Of a DNA stretch of 64,000 nucleotides, positions 37,776-46,565 are shown piece after piece (position 1 is the first letter of the stretch; every line of letters begins with the position of its first letter). A program made the translations under genes and the position numbers. Location of the stretch: NCBI RefSeq assembly GCF_000513275.1, contig NZ_CBVJ010000045.1:1-64000 (forward strand), given 5' to 3'. This stretch comes from Paenibacillus gorillae. Lineage in GTDB: Bacteria > Bacillota > Bacilli > Paenibacillales > Paenibacillaceae. The notes under the pieces were generated by a model. The model searched no databases. It was not told the origin of the DNA and saw only the letters and a list, made by a program, of their open reading frames with translations.

Positions 37776-38519
37776 TTACATAGGTTGTTTGGTTGGACGA
37801 ATAATAATTTCATTTACTGAGGTATCATGGGGCTGTTCGATAGCGTACGCAATTGCCTTCGCTATACTATCTGAAGAAATACTCATACTACGAATCATAT
37901 CGGTCATGTCCAAAACTTCCCGACTGGTAACAGTATTCAATAATTCCGTCTCCACTATTCCTGGAGAAATGATGGTCGAGCGTATACCCGATACCGATGA
38001 TTCCTCCAGACGCAGCCCCTCTGCAATAGCCCGTACTGCAAATTTAGTCGCACTATAGACAGTTGTAGTTGGACTAACAACATAGCCTGCAGTCGAAGAA
38101 ATATTTATGATATGACCTGACTTTTGTTCTCTCATGCTTGGAAGAACCGAGGCAATGGCATAAAGTACACCTTTAATGTTTACATCAATCATCTGTTCCC
38201 ATTCCTTGACTCGGAGCTCGTTCAACCGGGAATTTGGCATGATTCCAGCGTTATTTACAAGAACATCAACCTTGCCAAAGTTTTCGATCGTGAACCGTGC
38301 GAGATTATTCATATCCTCAAACGATGTTACGTCCGCCTGGAAGGAAAGTGCTTCTCCCCCAACAGCACGAATTTGGTTTACGACTTGCTGCAATCGATCC
38401 GCTCTTCTCGCGGCTAGTACGACTTTCGCCCCTTGATTAGCTAATAGCTTAGCTGCAGCTTCACCGATTCCACTAGAGGCGCCAGTAATGATAACAACTT
38501 TTGATTCCATATGACTCAT
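37776..38519 (-). CDS. SDR-family oxidoreductase (tandem paralogue 1)
   Basis: A 247-residue classical short-chain dehydrogenase with TGASSGIG nucleotide site, NNAG, NISS with catalytic Ser and YSATK with catalytic Tyr and Lys. About three quarters of positions match the next upstream gene by eye, so the two are a tandem duplication. Substrate unknown. Both genes are divergent from a TetR regulator that probably represses them. Confidence 0.9.
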   Translation of the reverse strand: MSHMESKVVIITGASSGIGEAAAKLLANQGAKVVLAARRADRLQQVVNQIRAVGGEALSFQADVTSFEDMNNLARFTIENFGKVDVLVNNAGIMPNSRLNELRVKEWEQMIDVNIKGVLYAIASVLPSMREQKSGHIINISSTAGYVVSPTTTVYSATKFAVRAIAEGLRLEESSVSGIRSTIISPGIVETELLNTVTSREVLDMTDMIRSMSISSDSIAKAIAYAIEQPHDTSVNEIIIRPTKQPM

Positions 38520-38555
38520 GAAAATCCCCTCCTCTTTTAGCTTTAATCGACTACA

Positions 38556-39299
38556 TTAAATAGGTTGAATGGTTGGACGGATAATGACTTCATTTACTGA
38601 AGTATCCGCCGGTTGATTGATTGCATAGGCGATTGCATTAGCGATTCTATCTGGTGAAATACTCATACTGCGAACAATGTCATTAGTTTGTGCTACATCG
38701 GGGCTAGTAATGGTGCCTAAAATTTCTGTATCGACAATACCGGGCGCAATGATGGTAGAGCGAATTCCCGATACAGGTGATTCTTCTTGACGCAAGCCCT
38801 CAGCAATCGCTCGAACGGCAAACTTAGTTGCACTGTACACAGCCGAAGTTGGACTAACAATATGGCCCATTACCGAAGAAACATTAATGACATGCCCAGA
38901 TTGCTGCTCCCTCATAATTGGCAGGACGCCGGCAATGGCATACAGCACGCCTTTAATATTTACATCAATCATTTGATCCCAGTCACTGACTCGAAGTTCA
39001 TTTAATTGTGATACTGGCATAACTCCAGCATTATTGATCAGAACATCCACCTTGCCATATTTTTGATTTGCAAATTGGGCAAGATTATTCATATCCTCAG
39101 ACGAAGTTACATCAGCTTGGAAAGAGAGCGCTTCTCCCCCCGCAGCATGAATTTCATTAACTACTTGCTGTAATCGCTCCGCCCGTCTCGCTGCCAATAC
39201 TACTTTTGCACCATGACTTGCTAATAGCTTAGCAGTAGCTTCGCCTATTCCGCTCGAAGCACCCGTAATGATAACAACTTTAGATTTAATATTTTCCAT
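38556..39299 (-). CDS. SDR-family oxidoreductase (tandem paralogue 2)
   Basis: A 247-residue classical SDR with the same motif set (TGASSGIG, NNAG, NVSS, YSATK) as the 37776 gene, located 36 bases upstream of it and probably cotranscribed. Differences cluster in the substrate loop after PGIV (DTEILGTITS here against ETELLNTVTS), which may mean different specificity. Divergent TetR gene at 39472. Confidence 0.9.
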   Translation of the reverse strand: MENIKSKVVIITGASSGIGEATAKLLASHGAKVVLAARRAERLQQVVNEIHAAGGEALSFQADVTSSEDMNNLAQFANQKYGKVDVLINNAGVMPVSQLNELRVSDWDQMIDVNIKGVLYAIAGVLPIMREQQSGHVINVSSVMGHIVSPTSAVYSATKFAVRAIAEGLRQEESPVSGIRSTIIAPGIVDTEILGTITSPDVAQTNDIVRSMSISPDRIANAIAYAINQPADTSVNEVIIRPTIQPI

Positions 39300-39471
39300 C
39301 GATAAACACTCCTTATAATATTTTTTCGCAACACACGTTGATTAATTGTCTTGCGTTGATTATTATTTTATTGAGTTTTAAAATATATACAATCGTTAAT
39401 AGCAGCCGGTTTATTGCTTAATCAACAACTAGCATCATATTGTCTATAACTTGAACGGAGGAATAGCACTC

Positions 39472-40029
39472 ATGGAGAACAAACGAATAGACCGTCGCAC
39501 CATAAAAACAAGAACGGCTATTAATAAAGCATTTCTTGAGCTTTTTTATAAGAAAGATCTAGAACTGATTACCATAAATGAAATTGCGGATTTAGCCGAT
39601 CTCAACCGGGCAACCATTTACTTGCATTACAATGATAAATACGACTTGCTGGACAAATTAATTGAGGGGCACCTCAATAAACTCATCTCATTCTGTGATA
39701 CAGACGGACAGACACCTCTGAGAAGTGAGTTCTTACTCATCTTTGAATATATAGCGGAACAATTCCTCTTTTTTTCCGCGATGCTTAACACTTCACGGGC
39801 TACCGTCTTTAGAAGCCGCCTGATGAAGTTTATATTCGATAACATGAAGAGCAAGCTCGAGGATGGCGGATCTGATACGTGGATAGACAATGAATTACGC
39901 GCTCAGTTTATTGCTTCAGCTTTTATCGGGATGTTGGAATGGTGGGTCCAGCATCAAATGCCACATCCGCCTGAATATATGGCAGAACAGTTATGCCGGT
40001 TGTTTGAAAAAAATGAGGTGTACGCTTAA
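39472..40029 (+). CDS. TetR/AcrR-family regulator
   Basis: Start at ATG 39472, ten bases after GGAGG; the in-frame TTG at 39451 precedes that site. The 185-residue regulator has the helix-turn-helix ITINEIADLADLNRATIYLH and HYNDKYDLLD. It is divergent from the two SDR genes. The gap contains GTTGATTAATTG (near 39339) and its inverted counterpart CTTAATCAACA (near 39418), possible operator halves. Confidence 0.9.
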   Translation: MENKRIDRRTIKTRTAINKAFLELFYKKDLELITINEIADLADLNRATIYLHYNDKYDLLDKLIEGHLNKLISFCDTDGQTPLRSEFLLIFEYIAEQFLFFSAMLNTSRATVFRSRLMKFIFDNMKSKLEDGGSDTWIDNELRAQFIASAFIGMLEWWVQHQMPHPPEYMAEQLCRLFEKNEVYA

Positions 40030-40040
40030 TTAGCAGAAAA

Positions 40041-40075
40041 AAGCCGCGGGACGCTGACTCAGCATCTCACGGCTT
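40041..40075. terminator. Bidirectional terminator between convergent TetR and NmrA-like genes
   Basis: AAGCCG/CGGCTT outer arms with GCTGA/CAGC-type inner pairing and six T on the minus strand. Confidence 0.7.
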
Positions 40076-40086
40076 AGTAGTTATGA

Positions 40087-40971
40087 TTATTGTATTTGGC
40101 CTGTTCTTCTGATGATAGCTTCTAGCGCTTCTTCCAGCGACTGCCGACCGCTCACGACTTCAGTTCCTTCCTGCTCGAAATCAATCCAGCCAGAATTGAA
40201 ACCATCAAGCATTTCCAGCCGCCCCTGTACATTCTCTGCAATCCCGCCTTGACGAATAAAAATATCCGGCCAATCTTCCCGTTTCACAACCTTCGCCTCT
40301 ACAGGACGATTCAATAATTTGGATAGCGCAGAAGCAATATCGTTTGGTGAATATGGGCGTGGTCCCTGCAGTTCCAAAAACCGCGTGCCTTCCCATTGCT
40401 GCTTAAGCGTTGCCGCTGCAATTGATCCGATATCGCTAGTAGAAATCATTGGAATTGCCCGGTCAAGCGGTGCCAGGAAGGATTGAATTTCACCATATTT
40501 ACGAGCAGGCTCAATATCCCATGCCGAATTATCCATAAACCATGCCGCTCTTAAAAAAGCTGACGGAATTGCGACCCGCTTAAGCTCCTCTTCCACTATA
40601 TGAAGGGAATAAATGATTCCAGTTCCTTCATCATGCTGTCCTCCTACTGAAGATAAAGCGACAAACCGAGATGGCTTTGCACCTGTCAAAGCTAATCGTA
40701 TAGCTTCTACATAAGCACGGGTATCACTAAAGTTTTTATCGGGATAAAAAGAAGGCGGGTTCATGACGAATACAGCCTCTGAACCGGCAAAAGCGGCTTC
40801 AAGTGCTGCAGCATCGCGGTAATCTGCAATGACTGCTTCTGCGCCCAGATTAATCCACTCTTGCGCTTTCTGCTGATTTCGCAGCACTACTTTCACCGGC
40901 AGCCCTTCTTTTAATAGCTGCCTGGCGGTTGCTCCTCCAACTTGTCCTGTTGCACCCATCACTGTATACAT
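40087..40971 (-). CDS. NmrA-like NAD(P)-binding protein
   Basis: Start at ATG 40971 (MYTVMGATGQVGG), nine bases after AAGGAG. The 294-residue protein has the GATGQVGG Rossmann motif, Arg in VVLRNQQKA for NADP phosphate, and no Tyr-x-x-x-Lys in the usual place (SLHIVEEEL instead), as in NmrA/HSCARG-like atypical SDR proteins. These act as redox sensors or quinone/flavin reductases. An operator-like palindrome at 41024-41047 lies just upstream, similar to one ahead of the TetR gene at 41134. Confidence 0.85.
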   Translation of the reverse strand: MYTVMGATGQVGGATARQLLKEGLPVKVVLRNQQKAQEWINLGAEAVIADYRDAAALEAAFAGSEAVFVMNPPSFYPDKNFSDTRAYVEAIRLALTGAKPSRFVALSSVGGQHDEGTGIIYSLHIVEEELKRVAIPSAFLRAAWFMDNSAWDIEPARKYGEIQSFLAPLDRAIPMISTSDIGSIAAATLKQQWEGTRFLELQGPRPYSPNDIASALSKLLNRPVEAKVVKREDWPDIFIRQGGIAENVQGRLEMLDGFNSGWIDFEQEGTEVVSGRQSLEEALEAIIRRTGQIQ

Positions 40972-41023
40972 GCACTTCAACTCCTTGTTCGAATTGAAAC
41001 CATCATACCAGAATAGATTACAT

Positions 41024-41047
41024 GTTACAACTTATATTTTTTGTAAC
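41024..41047. promoter_or_regulatory. Operator-like palindrome upstream of the NmrA-like gene
   Basis: GTTACAA and TTGTAAC separated by ten bases. The core TTACAACTTA recurs upstream of the TetR gene (41776-41795), suggesting that TetR regulates both promoters. Confidence 0.55.
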
Positions 41048-41081
41048 TTGAATGTTCCGGTTTGTATTTATCAATGCTAAA

Positions 41082-41110
41082 AAGCCGACCCACATGGAGT
41101 GGACCGGCTT
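41082..41110 (-). terminator. Terminator of the TetR gene at 41134
   Basis: AAGCCG and CCAC pairing with GTGG and CGGCTT, T5 on the minus strand, 24 bases after the stop codon. Confidence 0.85.
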
Positions 41111-41133
41111 GGATACTTGGTTTAAAAAATTGA

Positions 41134-41730
41134 TTATTTCTTAACGGAGCTATCATGCAGACCGTATAGCAATGTCTGCCAGACAGCTTCAAATCTGCTT
41201 TCTGCATCGGGTTTTTCCCATTCTGAGGAAAAGGCAGCATGATGAAATCGTGTAGTCGCCATAAAAACACCAATTGCTGCTTGTCTGGCATCCTGACATT
41301 TGAACGTCCCCACAGCAACGCCCTCTTCAATTATGAGTTGCAGCTGCTCTAATAATTGCTCCATATGCATCTCAAGCAAATCTGGATTTTCTCCAACTAA
41401 TCTTGCGTACATTGCAAATAACTCCGGATCTTTGCGAGACCGTTCGAGCTTGAACATGCGTAACGCATTTAACCAATTATATAATTTAGAATCTATTGAA
41501 TTAGCTTCCTTAGCTGCTTGCGCTAGCGGCTCAAAAACGCCACTCAGCCATCTGTCAACTACGGCTTTTTGCAGCATCGCCTTATTCTCAAAATGCCGAT
41601 ATAGCGCGGCGTGACTCACCCCAATAGCTCGTGCAATATCCGACATATTCGTTTTTGCCAGACCGTACTTCCTCAAGACAGTTTCAGCAGTATCCAAAAT
41701 TAATTCTTTCGTTAATGTTTCTTCAGCCAT
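41134..41730 (-). CDS. TetR/AcrR-family regulator
   Basis: A 198-residue regulator, ATG 41730 after AAGGAAGG. Helix-turn-helix TNMSDIARAIGVSHAALYRH with HFENKAMLQ. The C-terminal region resembles TetR_C_33-type (YcfQ-like) proteins. It sits upstream of and in line with the NmrA-like gene, separated by a terminator, and both promoters share a TTACAACTTA motif. Confidence 0.9.
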   Translation of the reverse strand: MAEETLTKELILDTAETVLRKYGLAKTNMSDIARAIGVSHAALYRHFENKAMLQKAVVDRWLSGVFEPLAQAAKEANSIDSKLYNWLNALRMFKLERSRKDPELFAMYARLVGENPDLLEMHMEQLLEQLQLIIEEGVAVGTFKCQDARQAAIGVFMATTRFHHAAFSSEWEKPDAESRFEAVWQTLLYGLHDSSVKK

Positions 41731-41775
41731 TTTGTCATTCCTTCCTTGTGCTCATGATAGCAAAAGAAGGATTCG

Positions 41776-41795
41776 TTTACAACTTACGTTATTTG
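41776..41795. promoter_or_regulatory. Operator-like site upstream of the TetR gene
   Basis: TTTACAACTTACGTTATTTG shares the TTACAACTTA core with the palindrome at 41024-41047. It lies 46 bases before the TetR start codon and directly after the epimerase stop codon. Confidence 0.5.
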
Positions 41796-41798
41796 AAA

Positions 41799-42839
41799 TC
41801 ATTCACTGCCCTTCATAATTTTCACCATGCTCTTGCCTGTTGCCACAATTGACTCTTCTGCCGAACGAGGCCTCCAGCCTAGTATACGTTTGGCCTTTTG
41901 GTTGCTCGTTGACATATCTAGTCCCAAGAGTGATGCAATCATTCTTAATTTTGGATTGAAAATCGCCAGCACACGAACAAGAATATTAGGAAATTCTCCC
42001 TTTGGCACGTTTTTAGCATCTTCCCCTAAATGTTTCTTCAAAATTTTTGCAACCTCTAACATCGAAATATTCTCTGAGCTGGAGGCTATAAAACGCTCTC
42101 CCTTTGCTTCAGGACGAAGCATGGCCAAAATATGCAAATCCGCAACATCTCGGACATCCACATAATCCGAATAAATTTTTGGGACATACTTTAGCTTGCC
42201 TTCTAACATTTGGCGGACACTGTCATTGGAATGAGAATAATCATTGCCTAGTATCGGCCCCATCACCCCAACGGGATTTACTGCGGCAAGTTCTAAGCCT
42301 TTGCCTTCTTTACGGATAAATTCCCAAGCCGCTTTTTCAGCGATCGTTTTAGATTTTTGATAAGGATGAATTTTTGCATCGATATTAGACCAATCTTTCT
42401 CGGTAAAAGGTCCTTTATGATTCTGATGCCCCACACCAATTGCTCCGAAAGCAGAAGTTAGAACAACACGTTTGACACCTGCATCACGTGCTGCCCTCAA
42501 CACCCGTAAAACACCTTCACGTGCTGGTTGAATCATTTCATTCTCATCTTTATAAATTTTGTTAGGTGTTGGAGAAGCTACATGTATGACATACTCCGCC
42601 CCTGTAACAGCCTCGCCCCAATTCGTATCCGAAGATAAATCGGTTTGAATAAATGACAGACCTTCAAAATTGGTTACTCCGCCTGACCGTAACATGGCTA
42701 TTACTTCCTCTTGTCTGCTCATTGTACGAAGTGTTGCCCGCACTCGATACGCTTTCTGAAGCAGCTTCAAAATAATATGAACGGCTATAAATCCTGAACC
42801 TCCAGTTACAAGCACTAAAGGGTTATTGTTTTCTGACAT
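41799..42839 (-). CDS. NAD-dependent epimerase/dehydratase family protein (dihydroflavonol reductase-like)
   Basis: A 346-residue extended SDR with VLVTGGSGFIAVHIILKLLQ at the N-terminus, VIHVASPTPNK and Tyr-x-x-x-Lys in HPYQKSKTIAEKAAWE. The closest pattern is the aldehyde/dihydroflavonol reductase group found widely in Firmicutes. Substrate unknown. Starts at ATG 42839 behind AAAGGAG and is divergent from an AraC regulator. A decayed relative lies at 14071-14632. Confidence 0.9.
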   Translation of the reverse strand: MSENNNPLVLVTGGSGFIAVHIILKLLQKAYRVRATLRTMSRQEEVIAMLRSGGVTNFEGLSFIQTDLSSDTNWGEAVTGAEYVIHVASPTPNKIYKDENEMIQPAREGVLRVLRAARDAGVKRVVLTSAFGAIGVGHQNHKGPFTEKDWSNIDAKIHPYQKSKTIAEKAAWEFIRKEGKGLELAAVNPVGVMGPILGNDYSHSNDSVRQMLEGKLKYVPKIYSDYVDVRDVADLHILAMLRPEAKGERFIASSSENISMLEVAKILKKHLGEDAKNVPKGEFPNILVRVLAIFNPKLRMIASLLGLDMSTSNQKAKRILGWRPRSAEESIVATGKSMVKIMKGSE

Positions 42840-43118
42840 TGGAAATGCTCCTTTCAGCTGATCTTACATCTGCAGCCAAGCTTTATCTTGAACTGTGTAT
42901 TTGTTGAAGAAATGCTTAACCCAATTATCTGCTAAAAAGAGAAGTTATATGAGCCTGATCCTGCATAAAAGTTGCCTAAAACTGCACACTGCGCTATTTA
43001 TATTTGTGTTCATCTGCGATAAACGTATAATTTAGCGTGTACTGTATCAACGTAAATGCAGAGCCTTTTAAGTCAGAAGCATTTGCACTCGCATGTTGAG
43101 AAGGAGTGTAGAAACCCC

Positions 43119-44042
43119 ATGTTAACCCAAGAAAACAACGCGAATTTGGGCCGACTCATTGAAATGACCGAGAAAATCACTACCGCAGATGGAAGTACGC
43201 GAACCGTCATCCCCTATCTGATCATCGATCGGCACAGCCATGAAAGACCGCCAATTCCCTGCGTGCTAACGCCCTCCTTTTGTCTTTTTCTGCAAGGAAC
43301 GAAGAAACTCCATTTTGGCGAATACATTTTCAACGCTTACCCGGGTGACTACTTGGCATCTGTGATTGATCTCCCTGGGACTACGCAAGTAGTCCACGCT
43401 ACGAAGGAATTGCCTTTTATCGGTCTGCGCATCGACTTTACGACAGAGGAGATCGCTTACGTGATGTTATCGGCCGGAATAAAGGTTAATCCGAAGGATA
43501 AAAAACGGAATAACGAAACCTTCATCGGAAAATCGGATGCCGATTTTCTGGAATTGTTCATTAGGCTTTTGAAACTGACTAGTAAACCGTCAGAAGCTCC
43601 CTTTGTATCCGCTCTAATTAAACAAGAGATGATTTTCAAATTATTGACGAGCGATTATGGGCATTTATTTTTCCAGCAAGTACTCTTCGACCAACAGGCC
43701 GACGGTATAGGGAAAGCAATTGCCTGGATCAAAGAAAATTTTAAACGTTCTTTTACTGCCCAGGAGCTTGCTAGTTATACGAATATGAGTGTTTCGGGAC
43801 TGCAGCATAAGTTTAAAGCTATTACGACTATGGGTCCTTTACAATATCAAAAACAACTCCGACTTCAAGAAGCAAGACGCTTAATGTTAAGCGGCTCGAT
43901 GGATGCCACCACTGCTGCATTAGAGGTTGGCTATGAAAGCCTTTCGCAATTTAACCGGGAGTACCGGCGGCAATTTGGCCTCCCGCCTCTTCAAGATATT
44001 AAAACCGTTCAGAAATCCTCCTCCGTAAAGTTCATTAATTGA
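43119..44042 (+). CDS. AraC-family transcriptional regulator (AraC_N type)
   Basis: Start taken at ATG 43119 (MLTQENNANL), 12 bases after AAGGAG; an ATG at 43056 has no site. About 307 residues: N-terminal AraC_N domain (PCVLTPSFCLFLQGTKKLHF and AYPGDYLASVIDLPG) and C-terminal helix-turn-helix pair (FTAQELASYTNMSVSGLQHK; TTAALEVGYESLSQFNREYR). Divergent from the epimerase gene, which it probably activates. Confidence 0.9.
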   Translation: MLTQENNANLGRLIEMTEKITTADGSTRTVIPYLIIDRHSHERPPIPCVLTPSFCLFLQGTKKLHFGEYIFNAYPGDYLASVIDLPGTTQVVHATKELPFIGLRIDFTTEEIAYVMLSAGIKVNPKDKKRNNETFIGKSDADFLELFIRLLKLTSKPSEAPFVSALIKQEMIFKLLTSDYGHLFFQQVLFDQQADGIGKAIAWIKENFKRSFTAQELASYTNMSVSGLQHKFKAITTMGPLQYQKQLRLQEARRLMLSGSMDATTAALEVGYESLSQFNREYRRQFGLPPLQDIKTVQKSSSVKFIN

Positions 44043-44081
44043 TAAAAGGCAGCGACCAAACGGTCAGCTGCCTTTTATCAA
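44039..44081 (+). terminator. Terminator overlapping the AraC stop codon
   Basis: Fifteen-bp perfect stem TTGATAAAAGGCAGC/GCTGCCTTTTATCAA; the left arm includes the TGA stop. The internal CCTTTT stretch supplies the T-run. Confidence 0.75.
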
Positions 44082-44124
44082 TCTTATTAATCCAATACAT
44101 CTACCAATAGGAGATCATTCCATT

Positions 44125-44841
44125 TTAATAATGTGCGTTTATCGGGTTATTGCTGTAAGTCATATTTCGAATGTTTTTTTCAGCTATTTTACGAATAATC
44201 GGAATGATTATAGAATCATCAACAATTGAAAGCTTATCTGACCTAAATAATTGAAATTTCTTTAACTGATAATAATCAAGAAGCACCTGCTCCATGGATG
44301 TCTGGTTCTGCACTAAATATTTCATATTCGTTATTTCTCGCAGAAGCAACGTATCTTGAAGAACTAAAAACTTTTCGTTTACCGGATTAAATATCTTTTT
44401 CTCCTTGCCGATTGCATAAAATTCTGCCACTTTTTGATTGCGTTTAGCAAAGGATTGATTCAGCTTATCAAATAATTCAGGATAAACGGTCTCAAGCTCC
44501 GTAAGAAAAACCTCGGACATTTTCCCTACTGATGATAAGGACTGCTCAAAGATTTGTTGAAATGCCCTTCCATAAGAAGTATCGCCATCAGTCATGGAAG
44601 GTTCTTCTAGTTCCTCGATGTAATTGACAAGGATTTCTACAATACCACTAGCTAGTTCCTCTTTGGACGAAAAATATTTATACATGGTGGCTCTGCTTAC
44701 ACCCATTATTTTAGAAATTTCTTCCATTTTCAAATGATGAAATCCACTGTGAACAGTCACAATTGGAATCAATTTATTCAATAAATCAGCTTTTATTTTT
44801 TTTGTCTTTCTGTTGTCGTCATCAATGAACCCCCTATTCAT
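44125..44841 (-). CDS. TetR/AcrR-family regulator; start possibly shifted by a homopolymer deletion
   Basis: A 238-residue regulator with helix-turn-helix LKMEEISKIMGVSRATMYKY and YFSSKEELA, in the group often found beside DHA2-type drug exporters. The in-frame ATG at 44841 has no ribosome binding site. A good site (AGGGGG, seven bases) precedes an ATG at 44822 that reads MTTTERQKK and then stops in the A8 run near 44800; one extra A would join it to the TetR frame as MTTTERQKKIKADLLNKL, a normal family start. Divergent from the MFS exporter across a palindromic operator. Confidence 0.85.
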   Translation of the reverse strand: MNRGFIDDDNRKTKKIKADLLNKLIPIVTVHSGFHHLKMEEISKIMGVSRATMYKYFSSKEELASGIVEILVNYIEELEEPSMTDGDTSYGRAFQQIFEQSLSSVGKMSEVFLTELETVYPELFDKLNQSFAKRNQKVAEFYAIGKEKKIFNPVNEKFLVLQDTLLLREITNMKYLVQNQTSMEQVLLDYYQLKKFQLFRSDKLSIVDDSIIIPIIRKIAEKNIRNMTYSNNPINAHY

Positions 44842-44884
44842 ACAAATTGTACACTACAGAGCACAAAAAATAAACAAGTAGAAT

Positions 44885-44939
44885 AAAGTAGACAAAAAGA
44901 ATTAATATTGTTTACTTTGTTTTATTTTCGTGCTAAGAT
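44885..44939 (+). promoter_or_regulatory. Promoter and TetR operator of the MFS exporter gene
   Basis: Inverted half-sites AAAGTAGACA (44885-44894) and TGTTTACTTT (44909-44918). The right half overlaps the -35 box TTTACT (44911-44916), which is 17 bp from the -10 box TAAGAT (44934-44939). Binding of the TetR protein here would block the exporter promoter. Confidence 0.65.
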
Positions 44940-44997
44940 TAGCCCGAGCTCAGAAAGGATAAGTTGTTTGGTCTTAAGAATCTAACTACAACAAGAG

Positions 44998-46392
44998 GTG
45001 TTTCCTATCCAAACAAATAAACACATTACTTTGACGATCATTATCGCTTGTCAGCTTATGATCGTACTCGATGCATCGATTATGGTGACGGCCTTGCCTG
45101 AAATTGGCCGCACCTTGCACTTGACTACTACAAGTTTAACTTGGGTTCAAAATGCTTATATTTTAGCATTTGGCGGACTGCTAATGCTTGGTGCCAGAGC
45201 AGGCGACGTTTTTGGCCGTAAACGGGTATTTCTGCTCGGTATTGCCCTATTCACTCTGGCTTCATTGCTGGTTGGTTTAGCACAGTCTCCTGCATTTTTA
45301 CTTGTTACTCGCGCTTTACAAGGTGTAGCTGCTGCTTTAGCTACACCTGCTACATTGGCACTGTTATCGGTGACCTTTACTGAGGTGAAGGAAAGATCTA
45401 AAGCGATAGCCTTATACAGTGCAGTGAACGGTGCTGGAGGAAGTGTAGGCATTATTTTAGGCGGACTTCTAACGGATCTCATTTCGTGGCGTATGGGAAT
45501 GCTTATTAACGTACCAATAGGCATTGTGTTACTCATTTTGGCTCCCCGTTATTTATCTGATACACCGAAATCACCAGGAAAGTTTGATATATACGGGGCT
45601 TTCTCCTCTGTATTGGGGATGACATCATTAGTTTTTGGTTTTATTCAAGCTGCAGAAAGAGGATGGGGAGGTATTGGGACGATTATCCCCCTTATGATTG
45701 GTGTTATTTTAATAGCAGCTTTTATTCTAATCGAGACTCGTGTGGAACAGCCAATTACACCATTACGCTTGTTTACAAGCCGCGACCGAGCTGCCGGTTA
45801 TATGGGAAGATTTTTATTTGTCGGCGGCGTAGCTTCCATGATGTACTTCCTGTCTCAATTTCTGCAGGTTGTACTTGATTTTTCGCCCTTTGAAGCCGCT
45901 CTCGCATTTGTTCCAATGACTGCGGTTCAGTTTGGGATGATGTATGTCGTTCCGAAGTTGATGAAGCGATTTGCACTCTCTAAAGTATTAGTGTCTGGAA
46001 TTATCATTGCACTCATTGGAATGGGCTTGCTGAGCAGAGTGTCAACGGACTTGCAATTTTTTCAAGGGGTAATTCTTCCAATGATTATCCTTGGAATTGG
46101 TGCTGGCATTGTATTCATTCCGTTTACGACGTTAGGGCTTAATCATGTTGAGCCTGGTGATGCAGGCGCTGCCTCAGGCTTAGTAAACGTAGCCCATCAG
46201 ATCGGCGGATCCGTTGGCTTGGCAATTGTTGCAACGGTATTCAGTGCTGCATATCAATCATCCGCTTCTTCAAAAACAGAATTTGCGAATGCCGTTTCAG
46301 CTGCTATAACAGGTTCAGCCTTTTTCTTGACTGCTTCTTTGATTGCGGTTGTTATTTTACTGCTTCTAAGAGCGAAAAAATCTCCTGCTTAA
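44998..46392 (+). CDS. DHA2-family MFS multidrug exporter
   Basis: A 464-residue protein of 14 hydrophobic segments with motif LDASIMVTALPEIG (motif D1), GARAGDVFGRKRVFLLG (motif A) and GGSVGIILGGLL (motif C), typical of DHA2 proton antiporters. The start is unclear: AAGAGGTG overlaps GTG 44998, whereas the expected start six bases after it is ATC 45007 (I-Q-T-N-K where homologues usually have M). Regulated probably by the divergent TetR gene. Exported compound unknown. Confidence 0.9.
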   Translation: MFPIQTNKHITLTIIIACQLMIVLDASIMVTALPEIGRTLHLTTTSLTWVQNAYILAFGGLLMLGARAGDVFGRKRVFLLGIALFTLASLLVGLAQSPAFLLVTRALQGVAAALATPATLALLSVTFTEVKERSKAIALYSAVNGAGGSVGIILGGLLTDLISWRMGMLINVPIGIVLLILAPRYLSDTPKSPGKFDIYGAFSSVLGMTSLVFGFIQAAERGWGGIGTIIPLMIGVILIAAFILIETRVEQPITPLRLFTSRDRAAGYMGRFLFVGGVASMMYFLSQFLQVVLDFSPFEAALAFVPMTAVQFGMMYVVPKLMKRFALSKVLVSGIIIALIGMGLLSRVSTDLQFFQGVILPMIILGIGAGIVFIPFTTLGLNHVEPGDAGAASGLVNVAHQIGGSVGLAIVATVFSAAYQSSASSKTEFANAVSAAITGSAFFLTASLIAVVILLLLRAKKSPA

Positions 46393-46471
46393 TTGACTCA
46401 TACAAAATTAATCTACAATTAAGCGGTCTTAGTCATTAGTATAAAATGGACTCGGGCCGTTTAAGTTTTCT

Positions 46472-46497
46472 AAAAAAAAACCACTCCAGAGGAGTGG
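46472..46497 (-). terminator. Terminator after the discoidin protein gene
   Basis: CCACTCC/GGAGTGG stem with an AGA loop and nine T on the minus strand. The hairpin sequence equals the terminator hairpin of the repeated element at 49665 and 58463 but the rest of that element is absent. Confidence 0.8.
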
Positions 46498-46565
46498 CTA
46501 GTCCTATTTGAAACTACTTTCTATTAAGCAAAAAAAACTAAAATTCAGTATCCAACACTACATTT

